13,200 nucleotides of DNA from JALYUA01 sp040004225 (GCA_040004225.1 JBDUBI010000183.1:1-13200); one strand, 5' to 3'. Positions 5,686 to 12,209 are shown, counted from the stretch's first letter. The notes: a model not told the origin generated them from the sequence alone. A program made the numbers and translations.

Positions 5686-6702
5686 ATGAAAAAACGCGAC
5701 TACTACGAGGTTCTGGGGGTCTCCCGGGAGGCTTCCGAGGCCGACGTCAAAAAGGCCTACCGACGGCTGGCCCGCAAGCTCCACCCGGACGTCAACCCGG
5801 GGGACAAGAACGCCCAGAAGAAGTTCCAGGAGGTCCAGGAAGCCTACGACGTCCTGCGGGAGCAGGACAAGAGGCGGGCCTACGACCGTTTCGGACATGC
5901 CGGACCGTCGGGCGGCTTCGATCCGGGGACGGCACGCCAGGACCGCCGGGGAGCGCCGCCTCCGCCGGGCAGCGGCGGTTCGCCTTTTGAGAGCTTTCAG
6001 TTCGATCCCGCGGACCTCGGGGACATCTTCGGAAACCTCTTCGGCGGTGGGGCGAGAGGGCGCGTGCGCGAGCAGGGCGAAGACGGCTCCGGAAGCATCG
6101 AGATTCCATTTCGCGACGCGATCCTGGGAGGATTTGCCTCCCTCTCGATCCGGCGGGAAAAGGAATGCGCTCGCTGCGAGGGGAAGGGCCGCCTGGGCCG
6201 GGACGTCTGCCCCGTCTGCCGCGGATCCGGTCGCGTCGCCGAGGCGGAGACCGTCAAGATCCGGATTCCGGAGGGAACCGAAAACGGGGGAACGATCCGG
6301 ATTCCGGGCAAGGGATCGGAGGGCTCGCGCGGCGGGCCGGCCGGCGATCTTTACGTCACCGTGCGCGTGGCGCCGCACCCCTACTTCGAGCGCCTGGGCA
6401 ACGATATCCACGGCATCCTCCCGGTCACGGTGAAGGAGGCGTACGCGGGTGCCGAAATCGACGTGCCGACCGTTCAAGGATTGCGGCGCGCCAGGATACC
6501 CGCGGGATCGCAGGGGCGGCAGAAGTTCCGCCTCCGCGGTCAGGGCGTCAGGAACCCCCGGACGGGCCAGACGGGGGACCACATCTATACGATCCGCGTC
6601 ATGCTCCCGAGGACGGAGACGCCGGCGGGCATCGACGCCGCCACCCTTCTCGACTCGCTCTACGAGAAGCCGGTCCGGGGGGAACTGCCGAAGGGCCTTT
6701 AG
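5686..6702 (+). CDS. DnaJ/Hsp40 co-chaperone with a reduced, two-motif zinc finger
   Basis: This 338-aa cytoplasmic co-chaperone should stimulate DnaK ATPase activity and deliver unfolded clients. The J domain spans residues 1-70 ('DYYEVLGVSREASEADVKKA'), with the catalytic HPD at 33-35. A Gly/Phe-rich linker ('FGNLFGGGARG') extends to about 125. The zinc region has only two CxxCxGxG motifs, Cys161/164 and Cys175/178, where canonical DnaJ has four; these could bind one zinc. The C-terminal substrate domains follow ('KIRIPEGTENGGTIRIPGKG', 'LYVTVRVAPHPYFERLGNDI'). The protein is shorter than canonical DnaJ (about 370-380 aa) and lacks the usual C-terminal tail. It is best read as a DnaJ paralogue rather than the main dnaJ; no dnaK or grpE is adjacent. 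ATG at 5686 is the first codon of the J domain and lacks a Shine-Dalgarno. Confidence 0.93.
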   Translation: MKKRDYYEVLGVSREASEADVKKAYRRLARKLHPDVNPGDKNAQKKFQEVQEAYDVLREQDKRRAYDRFGHAGPSGGFDPGTARQDRRGAPPPPGSGGSPFESFQFDPADLGDIFGNLFGGGARGRVREQGEDGSGSIEIPFRDAILGGFASLSIRREKECARCEGKGRLGRDVCPVCRGSGRVAEAETVKIRIPEGTENGGTIRIPGKGSEGSRGGPAGDLYVTVRVAPHPYFERLGNDIHGILPVTVKEAYAGAEIDVPTVQGLRRARIPAGSQGRQKFRLRGQGVRNPRTGQTGDHIYTIRVMLPRTETPAGIDAATLLDSLYEKPVRGELPKGL

Positions 6703-6708
6703 TTTATT

Positions 6709-6754
6709 GGGCGCCGGGCGGGGGCGGGGGGCAGACGGGAGCGGGGAGGCGGGG
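6709..6754 (+). other. G-run tract with G-quadruplex potential between convergent genes
   Basis: Runs of GGG, GGG, GGGGG and GGGGGG at 6709-6731 are spaced by 1-4 bases, satisfying the G3-N1-7 pattern. Further G-runs continue to 6754. The tract fills the gap between the stops of the dnaJ-like gene and the exported-protein gene, so it lies in both 3' ends. No standard terminator hairpin with U-tract is seen here. Confidence 0.55.
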
Positions 6755-7837
6755 CTAGTTCCTGGTCGCCATCTCCTGCACGAGCTGCATGGCCTTTTCC
6801 ACCGACATCGTTTCCGTGACGGCGATCGCGCGCGGCGCGGACCATTTCCCGGAGACCACGTCGTAGCGAATGAACTTGACCGCTTTTTCCTGCGACCAGA
6901 TCAGGGTCGGGTTGTAGGTCGGACCCACGATGGTCAGGATCGGGCTCGACACGTCGGACGGGAGATTCATGGCGACGGGCCCCTGCATCGTGATGCCCAC
7001 GACGGGAATCCGGCGGCGCAGGGAGGTTTTCGTGCTGGGCCCCGCCGTCCCGAGATCCGTCGGGAAAGCGATGCGGGCCACGTACTGTTTCTTGGTCGCG
7101 AGGTCGGCAAAGCTGGCCAGGATCGCGCCGCCCGGCCCTTCGAGCTGCAGGCTCGGGTACAGGTAAGCGCCGGGGGGGATCTCGTCGTAAGAGGTCGGGA
7201 CTCCTCCGCCTCCGACCATCGACGGGAGATCGTAGACCGGGACGTCGTTGGCGCTCGTGTCCTCGTCCAGGAAGATCGGGGCGTAACGCGCCTGCGCGTA
7301 CTGCGACTCTTCCCACCAGATCACCGAGAGAAGGGAGCGCGTCTTCCACGCGTCCCTGCCGTTTTCGTCGATCCAGTGCACGACCTGGTGCGACAGGAGC
7401 ATTCCCGGGTTATAGGCATGCGCGAAGCCGAGGTTCGGGAGCAGGTCGAGTTGCTTCCAGACGCCCTGCTTGTAAACGCCCAGATGCAGGACGTTCAGGA
7501 CGGAGAGCTCTTCCTTCCAGAGGAGGACTAAGGAAGCGCTTTGCTCGTCGAACGCGAGGTCCAGGTTCAGCTTGGGGTTGTGGGAGATCGTGTTCGGGAT
7601 GACCCCGAGCCTGCGCTTGCCGTCCTGCGCGAGGGAAGTCCATTCGATCAGGTTGTCGTCCGGCCGGATGCCGGGACCGGACACCGCGAGGTCTCCGGCA
7701 GTTCCGGAACGGACCGTGTAGACGGTGCCGTCCGGCGCGAGGAGCGATTTCTCCTCCGCCCGCGCGTGGCCGGACGCGAAAAGCAACGTCGCGGCGAGCA
7801 GGGAAGCGGCAGTCAGAGGAAGGCGCGGCCTGTTCAT
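6755..7837 (-). CDS. Exported protein of unknown function
   Basis: This 360-aa protein has a clear Sec signal peptide: residues 1-27, 'MNRPR', core 'LTAASLLAATLLFASG', cut after ARA. The mature part is rich in beta-strand patterns, with recurring segments such as 'NPKLNLDLAFDEQSASLVLLW', then 'HLGVYKQGVWKQLDLL', 'LYPSLQLEGPGGAILASF' and 'NPTLIWSQEKAVKFIRYD'. These resemble blades of a beta-propeller comparing recorded values with a time or place, but no family motif is conclusive. It has no catalytic signature that I recognise. The ATG at 7837 follows the TGA of the TPR gene after one base (TGAGATG), so it is third in the XRE/TPR/exported-protein cluster and probably translationally coupled. 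No lipobox or Phe terminus is present, so periplasmic or extracellular location is most likely. Confidence 0.7.
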   Translation of the reverse strand: MNRPRLPLTAASLLAATLLFASGHARAEEKSLLAPDGTVYTVRSGTAGDLAVSGPGIRPDDNLIEWTSLAQDGKRRLGVIPNTISHNPKLNLDLAFDEQSASLVLLWKEELSVLNVLHLGVYKQGVWKQLDLLPNLGFAHAYNPGMLLSHQVVHWIDENGRDAWKTRSLLSVIWWEESQYAQARYAPIFLDEDTSANDVPVYDLPSMVGGGGVPTSYDEIPPGAYLYPSLQLEGPGGAILASFADLATKKQYVARIAFPTDLGTAGPSTKTSLRRRIPVVGITMQGPVAMNLPSDVSSPILTIVGPTYNPTLIWSQEKAVKFIRYDVVSGKWSAPRAIAVTETMSVEKAMQLVQEMATRN

Positions 7838-7838
7838 C

Positions 7839-8741
7839 TCAGGCTCTCAGGTTGATGACTTCCATCAGGCTGATCTGACGGAGGTAGTGCTTGAGGGCGG
7901 GGAAGCTCGGGTAGTAGCTCGCCAGAGCCTCGTAGTGCTCGTCCGCCTGCGATTCGCGCCCCATCTCGGAATAGGTCTCGGCCAGCAGGTAGTGGGAGTT
8001 CTTGACGACGTCGTCGCGCCCGAATTCCTTGCCGAGGCCGAGCGCGCGGATTCCCCAGCTCTCCGCGTCGTCCAGCCGGTTCCGCTTCACGTGAGCGAAG
8101 CAGAGGTCGAGCGAGGGGTAGTCCATCGCCTGGCGGGCGCCGAGCCGGTCGAGGACCGACAGCGAGCGCTCGACGAGCGGCACGCCGACGTCCATCCGGT
8201 CGAGCGCGATGTGGCAGTAGCCGAGGTTGTCCGCCGCGACGGCGGCCTGGCGCGAAAGGCTCTCTCCCTCCGACTCGAGCCGCTCGAGGGCCTCCTCGAA
8301 GAGACCCCGCGCCGCCTCGAAGCGGCTTTCGTGGAGCTCCAGGCTGGCCAGCAGATTGAGCGAAGTCCCCGTGAGCTCCTCTTCCCCGAGGTCGCGCGCT
8401 TTGGCGAGCGCCGTCTGGGCGTAGAAGCGGGCCTTCGCATACTCGCCTCGCGCCTCGTGCGCGTTCGCCGAAACGTATGCCGCGAGGACGCCGTTGTAGC
8501 TCGACGGATTCCGCAGCAGAACTTCCTTCAGGCGCGACAGGTCGAAATCCTGCCGGTCCATCTCGATCAAGGTCGTTGCGCGGTTGCAGGTGAAGAGGTC
8601 TTCGAGGTCGCGATCCTTCCAGGAGCGCGCCAGAGAGAGCGCGTCGTCGTAGAGCGTGAGCGCCCGCTCGTAGTCACCGGCCCAGATCGCCTCGCGGGCG
8701 GTCTTCCGGAGAAACTCGAGATGCTTTCGGCGCTCGCTCAT
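7839..8741 (-). CDS. Tetratricopeptide-repeat protein
   Basis: This 300-aa, all-helical cytoplasmic protein carries about six to seven TPR-like units, at roughly 9-40 ('AREAIWAGDYERALTLYDDA'), 86-117 ('NAHEARGEYAKARFYAQTAL'), 125-158 ('LLASLELHESRFEAARGLFE'), 168-198, 209-240 and 247-278 ('LLAETYSEMGRESQADEHYE'). TPR arrays form protein- or peptide-binding solenoids. No catalytic or DNA-binding domain is seen, and no signal peptide or membrane helix. The ATG at 8741 has no Shine-Dalgarno, and a 17-bp-phased motif array begins at the start codon and runs upstream. It lies 99 bases after an XRE regulator gene and one base before the exported-protein gene. Separate XRE and TPR proteins side by side recall Rap- or RRNPP-type regulation in which both parts are fused or paired, but this parallel is only an inference. 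Confidence 0.85.
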   Translation of the reverse strand: MSERRKHLEFLRKTAREAIWAGDYERALTLYDDALSLARSWKDRDLEDLFTCNRATTLIEMDRQDFDLSRLKEVLLRNPSSYNGVLAAYVSANAHEARGEYAKARFYAQTALAKARDLGEEELTGTSLNLLASLELHESRFEAARGLFEEALERLESEGESLSRQAAVAADNLGYCHIALDRMDVGVPLVERSLSVLDRLGARQAMDYPSLDLCFAHVKRNRLDDAESWGIRALGLGKEFGRDDVVKNSHYLLAETYSEMGRESQADEHYEALASYYPSFPALKHYLRQISLMEVINLRA

Positions 8742-8825
8742 GAATTGTCCGGACTCACGAATTGATCCGGCTCCCGAATCGTCGATTTTGACGAATCGTC
8801 GAGGACGGTCCGATCATTGTCCGGG
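8741..8825. repeat. 17-bp-phased imperfect tandem motifs between XRE and TPR genes
   Basis: Reading plus strand from 8741 in 17-base steps, segments begin TGAATTG (8741), CGAATTG (8758), CGAATCG (8775) and CGAATCG (8792). Segments 3 and 4 share 11 identical bases, CGAATCGTCGA; segments 1 and 2 match at 11 of 17. Copy 4 contains the palindrome GACGA-A-TCGTC (8790-8800 when counted with its flanks). A weak fifth unit may follow at 8809. The array spans the whole gap and reaches the TPR start codon. It is a plausible cooperative binding array, with the adjacent XRE protein as the obvious candidate binder. Confidence 0.5.
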
Positions 8826-8840
8826 AGGGGTCTCTCAAAC

Positions 8841-9242
8841 TCAAGACCTATCTTCCGTATCGCCCGCGACGGGCTCCGTTCTGGCCTGTTCCTGCTTTTC
8901 CTGCTGCTGGAGCATCTTTTTGAAGCGGACGAAGTCGCGGACCTCGCGCTGCGCCTCGCCCGAGAGGGCTTCGAAGTCCGAAACGAGCTCGCGCGCCTCG
9001 GCCTCGGCGGCGGCCTCGGTCTCGCCGAAAAACTCGCCCATCTTGAGGTCGAACACCTGCAGGATCTTGAAGAGGGTGTCGAGGCCGACCTTGTACTCGC
9101 CCTGCTCCATCCTTGACAGATCCGACTGCGCGACGCCGATCTTCTCGGAGAGCTCCGTCTGCGTCAGCCGGCGGCCCTTGCGCAGCTCGCGAATGCGAGA
9201 ACCCACCAGGTGAATCTTGCGCGGCGACAGCGGGGACGACAT
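8841..9242 (-). CDS. XRE-family helix-turn-helix regulator
   Basis: This 133-aa regulator has a Cro/C1-type HTH at residues about 14-68: 'GSRIRELRKGRRLTQTELSE', then 'IGVAQSDLSRMEQGEYKVGL' and 'LFKILQVFDLKMGEFF'. The remaining residues 75-133 are Glu/Ala/Gln-rich and predicted helical ('EREVRDF'-like segment at 98-108), perhaps a dimerisation or coiled-coil tail; no peptidase or cupin domain is attached. ATG at 9242 is the first suitable start, with only a weak AAAGG upstream. It is first in the leftward cluster with the TPR and exported-protein genes and divergent from the ABC permease across 191 bases. Nearby dyads and direct repeats (9319-9378) and the 17-bp array downstream are candidate operators. 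There is no adjacent toxin or phage gene. Confidence 0.9.
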   Translation of the reverse strand: MSSPLSPRKIHLVGSRIRELRKGRRLTQTELSEKIGVAQSDLSRMEQGEYKVGLDTLFKILQVFDLKMGEFFGETEAAAEAEARELVSDFEALSGEAQREVRDFVRFKKMLQQQEKQEQARTEPVAGDTEDRS

Positions 9243-9318
9243 GGGAATGGGCCTTTGCCGGGTGGCTGGTTGGAGGTCGCTCTGGATGAGTTCTTGTGTC
9301 GATTGAGAACAGCGCCGA

Positions 9319-9342
9319 CGAATCGAACCAGAAACTCGATTC
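9319..9342. promoter_or_regulatory. Inverted repeat upstream of the XRE gene (candidate operator)
   Basis: GAATCGA (9320-9326) and TCGATTC (9336-9342) are perfect 7-bp arms with a 9-base spacer. The left arm shares the 9-mer GACGAATCG with the array at 8790-8798, and the two arms start about 17 bp apart (CGAATCGA at 9319, TCGATTC at 9336), matching the array's period. The shared binder is an inference. Confidence 0.45.
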
Positions 9343-9343
9343 A

Positions 9344-9378
9344 GAAGCGGGAGTGAACGATGGAAGCGGGAGAGTGAA
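9344..9378. repeat. Direct repeat in the XRE/permease divergent region
   Basis: GAAGCGGGAGTGAA (9344-9357) recurs as GAAGCGGGAGAGTGAA (9363-9378), identical except for an inserted AG; the copies start 19 bp apart. It lies just upstream of the permease promoter and could be a regulator site. Confidence 0.5.
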
Positions 9379-9389
9379 AGGAGATGCTA

Positions 9390-9417
9390 TTGCAACATAC
9401 GCTCCTCTCACTATAAT
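9390..9417 (+). promoter_or_regulatory. Sigma-70-type promoter for the ABC permease
   Basis: TTGCAA (9390-9395) is followed after 16 bp by a perfect TATAAT (9412-9417). The start would be near 9424, leaving about 10 bases before the ATG at 9434. That leader is pyrimidine-rich with no Shine-Dalgarno. Confidence 0.6.
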
Positions 9418-9433
9418 CCCCCTCCCTCTCTGC

Positions 9434-10219
9434 ATGTCAAGCGATAAACCCCTCTCCGCCCGGCTTTTCCTGCTGAAGGAAATGGTGGTCCGCGACCTGC
9501 GGTCCCGCTACGCGGGCTCGGGCCTCGGGGTGCTCTGGGCCTTCGCCCTGCCGGTGCTCTGGATGTTGCTGTATACCGCGGTTTTTGCCGTCATTCTGCG
9601 CGCGCCGGTCGAGAAGGGGTATGCCAGTTTTCCCGAGTTCCTGATGGCGGGGCTGCTGCCCTGGATGGCCATTTCCGAGGGGATCTCCCGGTCCTCCTCC
9701 GCCCTGCTCGACAACGCGGCCATGGTCAAGAAGACGGTGTTCCCGATCGAGACCCTGATTCTCTCCGTCATTCTGGCGGCCGTCGTCAATCAGGTGATCG
9801 GGTTTCTCGTCTACGCCGTCTACGTCGCCCTGGTCGGGCATTTCTCCCTTTTCTGGGCGTTGCTGGCCATACCCGCCCTTTTGCTGCAGGTCTTGCTGAC
9901 CTTCGGGATCGGCTGCCTCGCGGCGACCGTGACGACCTTTCTGCGGGATGCGGCTCAGGCGATCTCGATCGGGCTCACGGTCGTCTTCTGGGCGACTCCG
10001 ATCGTCTACCCCGCGGCTCTTGTCCCGGCCCGCTTCCGGCCGATCCTGGCCGCCAACCCGATCGCGCACCTGACCGAGTGGTACCGGCGCGCCTTTACCC
10101 TGCACATGCTTCCCGACGCCCGATCCGCGCTTTATCTCGTAATCTGTGCCGCCGCGGTTGCCGCGGTCGGCACCGCACTCTTTTTCCGTGCGCGCCCGCA
10201 TTTCGCCGATTTGATTTGA
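9434..10219 (+). CDS. ABC-2 type transporter permease (polysaccharide-export type)
   Basis: This 261-aa inner-membrane protein resembles the Wzm/KpsM-type permease of ABC exporters for O-antigen, capsule or teichoic acid. The family signature at the first segment is clear: 'VVRDLRSRYAGSGLGVLWAF' (18-37). About six membrane segments can be placed near residues 33-55, 64-84, 105-133, 138-165, 175-197 and 232-252. The re-entrant 'FWATPIVYP' (185-193) and 'NPIAHLTEWYRRAF' (208-221) are also typical. The ATG at 9434 begins directly before the expected N-terminus. An upstream in-frame ATG at 9296 would add 46 polar residues that are not family-like and start before the promoter. No ATPase (Wzt-like) gene is adjacent, so the partner must be elsewhere. 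The export substrate is unknown. Confidence 0.9.
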   Translation: MSSDKPLSARLFLLKEMVVRDLRSRYAGSGLGVLWAFALPVLWMLLYTAVFAVILRAPVEKGYASFPEFLMAGLLPWMAISEGISRSSSALLDNAAMVKKTVFPIETLILSVILAAVVNQVIGFLVYAVYVALVGHFSLFWALLAIPALLLQVLLTFGIGCLAATVTTFLRDAAQAISIGLTVVFWATPIVYPAALVPARFRPILAANPIAHLTEWYRRAFTLHMLPDARSALYLVICAAAVAAVGTALFFRARPHFADLI

Positions 10220-10225
10220 GCGCCG

Positions 10226-10280
10226 CATGGAAGAGCCGCGGACCCGTCCACGTTGGACGGTCCGAACCGGCTCTTCCCAT
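10226..10280. other. Long near-perfect hairpin between permease and lipoprotein genes
   Basis: Nested arms pair as GGAAGAGCCG (10229-10238) with CGGCTCTTCC (10268-10277), CGGA (10239-10242) with TCCG (10261-10264), and CCGTCCA (10244-10250) with TGGACGG (10254-10260), around the loop CGT. That is 21 base pairs with only a one-base and a three-base bulge. The hairpin begins about 10 bases past the permease stop and ends 13 bases before the lipoprotein Shine-Dalgarno. It has no U-tract. It may block or stabilise the transcript, or act as a terminator or attenuator. Confidence 0.75.
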
Positions 10281-10290
10281 ACCCGTCGCC

Positions 10291-10297
10291 GAGGAGG
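10291..10297 (+). promoter_or_regulatory. Shine-Dalgarno that fixes a GTG start for the FG-GAP lipoprotein
   Basis: GAGGAGG lies 5 bases before the GTG at 10303. It selects this start over an in-frame ATG at 10078, which lies inside the permease gene and would put 75 residues before the signal peptide. Confidence 0.8.
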
Positions 10298-10302
10298 TTT
10301 TC

Positions 10303-11943
10303 GTGAACAGGATTCCGTCGAATCTGGCCGCGCTCGCTGCGGCCGCCGCCGTCTCGCTCGGGATCTGGGCCTGCACCAGCTCACCGTCTCCGGCGCCGGC
10401 CAGGGCCGCCGTGGCTCCCCCGGCCACCGCCGGCGATCTCACTCCGACGCCTTCCGCGCGCCGGCGCGTGAACCCGAACGTCGTCGAAGAGGACGAGACG
10501 CACTTCGTCGAGCGGTTCCCGAAGAAGGAGTACATCCGCGTCGACGAGCGCCACATGCGCAGCCCGATCATCGCGCTCCCCGTCGAGTTTTTCAAAGAGG
10601 ATGAAAGCTATTACTACGTCTGGACGACGAAGATCCTCCCGGAGCAGGTCGCGGCCGCGGCGAACGCTCAGCGCGGCGTGACCCCGACGCCGATGCCCCC
10701 GGAGCGGACGCCGGTTGCCCCGCTCGCGGATTTCGAGGACATCCTCCCCGTCCGGGCCACAGCGCCCCTGCGATTCGAAGAGCTCGCGAATACGGGGCTG
10801 CCCGCCGAAGGACTCTGGAGGGCGAGCTTCGTCATGGCGGACATGAACGGGGACGGCATCCCGGACATCGTGGCGCCGCCGGCGCGCCTCGGAGGCGACG
10901 GAAAACCCCATGTGTGGCTGGGCGACGGGAAAGGTCACTTCACGGCGTGGACTCTCAGCTTCGTCGAAGACGGAAGGAAGCGGCCGGATTTCGCCGTCGA
11001 TTACGGCGGCATCGCCGCGGGCGACGTCGACGGCGACGGCAAGATGGACATCGTCACGGCGTCCCACAACGGCGGCCTCGTCGCCCTTTTCGGCGACGGC
11101 GCCGGCGGCTTCACGGTCTCGCGGCGGGGGCTGCCGCAGCGCGATTTTTCGAGCCAGGCCGTGGCCCTGGTCGACGTCGACGGCGACGGGCGCCTCGACA
11201 TCGTGGCCTCGCGGGACATCGTGGACAACTCGGGCGATGCGGTCGATTTAAACCAGGTGCGCACGTATCTCTATCGCTCCCCCCGCGCCTTCGAGTTCCG
11301 GACCCAGAGCCTGCCCGGAGGGGCCTACTCGTACTCGATGAACGTCTGGGACTACGACCGCGACGGGAAGGTCGACTTGCTCACGGGAAGCCATGTTTAT
11401 GCGGCGCAGACCCTCCTCTGGAAAAACGCGGGCAAGGGCGCCTTCCTCCCGATCGCGTTTCAGCAGCTGGAGTCGTACGCGTTTCACTTCTCGACGCGCC
11501 CGGGCACTTTCGGGCCCGCGAAACTGCCTGCCTTCGTAGACGCCTACAGCAAATTCATGCAGGAGCCGCTTCGAAACGCGCTCGGATTGAACGTCTATTC
11601 GCTCAAGGACGGCGCCTGGACGGTCCACCGGGTGTTCCGGAAGAAGGGCAGTAATGCCTTTCTGTACGCGGTCGCCATGGGCGACTTAAATAGCGACGGG
11701 CTCGACGACGTCGTTTTTCCCGACAGCGAGCTGAAGAAAGTCAGGATTTTTCTGCAGACCGCGGACGGGCAGTTCCGGGAGCTTCCAGACGCGCAGGAGC
11801 CCGCGATCAACTCGCAGGCGCAGTGCGTCCGTCTCGTCGACGTCAATGGCGACGGTCGTCTCGACCTGGTGATCGCGAAGACGATTCCGTCCTCTTCGCC
11901 GCGCGACCCCGGAGGGTGGAGCGTGTATCTGAATCGCCCGTGA
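10303..11943 (+). CDS. FG-GAP/VCBS-repeat lipoprotein
   Basis: The 546-aa product is probably a membrane-anchored, calcium-binding beta-propeller. Residues 1-23 are a signal peptide with a lipobox ending at Cys24 ('SLGIWAC'), so it is likely lipidated. A Pro/Thr-rich linker ('PTPSARR', 'TPTPMPPERTP') joins the propeller. Six DxDxDG-type calcium loops are visible, starting at Asp180 (DMNGDGIPD), Asp241 (DVDGDGKMD), Asp291 (DVDGDGRLD), Asp350 (DYDRDGKVD), Asp461 (DLNSDGLDD) and Asp513 (DVNGDGRLD). These are FG-GAP/VCBS blades, a family common in surface adhesion or polymer-binding proteins; no enzymatic domain is seen. The GTG start is set by GAGGAGG upstream. It follows the permease by 83 bases containing a long hairpin, so co-transcription is unclear, and ends at an intrinsic terminator. 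Specific ligand unknown. Confidence 0.9.
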   Translation: MNRIPSNLAALAAAAAVSLGIWACTSSPSPAPARAAVAPPATAGDLTPTPSARRRVNPNVVEEDETHFVERFPKKEYIRVDERHMRSPIIALPVEFFKEDESYYYVWTTKILPEQVAAAANAQRGVTPTPMPPERTPVAPLADFEDILPVRATAPLRFEELANTGLPAEGLWRASFVMADMNGDGIPDIVAPPARLGGDGKPHVWLGDGKGHFTAWTLSFVEDGRKRPDFAVDYGGIAAGDVDGDGKMDIVTASHNGGLVALFGDGAGGFTVSRRGLPQRDFSSQAVALVDVDGDGRLDIVASRDIVDNSGDAVDLNQVRTYLYRSPRAFEFRTQSLPGGAYSYSMNVWDYDRDGKVDLLTGSHVYAAQTLLWKNAGKGAFLPIAFQQLESYAFHFSTRPGTFGPAKLPAFVDAYSKFMQEPLRNALGLNVYSLKDGAWTVHRVFRKKGSNAFLYAVAMGDLNSDGLDDVVFPDSELKKVRIFLQTADGQFRELPDAQEPAINSQAQCVRLVDVNGDGRLDLVIAKTIPSSSPRDPGGWSVYLNRP

Positions 11944-12209
11944 GGGGTAAGCTTCTGCAGACGCTCGGGTTAACCCGAGTTTAATGATCCGAAAGCATAA
12001 ATTCCGATCTTTTCCCTTGACTCCCCCCGGGGCAGAGTCGAAGATGTCCAAAACCCAATAGGGGTCGAAGCTTCCGTCCACTTTGCTCAAAAAAGCCTTT
12101 TAAGGGATCCGAGAGAAAAAAATAAACGGGAGGTGATGGGATAGAGACGATGAAGTCTCAAGCGTGTGTGTTCATTTCCGCAGTTAACCGTAACGAGGAG
12201 ATCTCAATA
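11944..12209 (+). other. Intergenic region and probable leader of the last gene
   Basis: These 266 bases hold the lipoprotein terminator, then a second dyad in which CTTGACTC (12016-12023) pairs with GAGTC (12035-12039) and bulged AAG, enclosing CCC/GGG, followed by an A-rich stretch (12089-12094, 12114-12123). I found no convincing -35/-10 pair. An in-frame ATG at 12150 lies 20 codons above the chosen start. Confidence 0.45.
11964..11985 (+). terminator. Intrinsic terminator of the FG-GAP lipoprotein gene
   Basis: CTCGGG and CCCGAG form a 6-bp stem around TTAA and are followed by TTTAAT. The hairpin starts 20 bases after the TGA stop. The T-run is short and interrupted, but the placement is right. 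Confidence 0.6.

Noticed and set aside
8841..9242. XRE protein as antitoxin or phage repressor
   Set aside because: No toxin-like, integrase or structural phage gene lies nearby; the neighbours are a TPR and an exported protein.
9296..9433. Longer N-terminus for the ABC permease
   Set aside because: The extra 46 residues are polar and atypical, and this start lies upstream of the good promoter at 9390-9417.
10078..10302. Longer N-terminus for the FG-GAP lipoprotein
   Set aside because: It would overlap the permease by 142 bases and bury the signal peptide; GAGGAGG before GTG at 10303 is decisive.
4911..12105. Identical decamer CCTTTTAAGG at 4911-4920 and 12096-12105
   Set aside because: The contexts differ, there is no conserved distance to a gene, and two copies in 13 kb of a short word is weak evidence.
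12150..12209. In-frame ATG 20 codons above the last gene's chosen start
   Set aside because: The nearest GGGAGG is about 16 bases away, and the extension would place 20 polar residues ahead of the signal peptide. A short leader peptide is not excluded.
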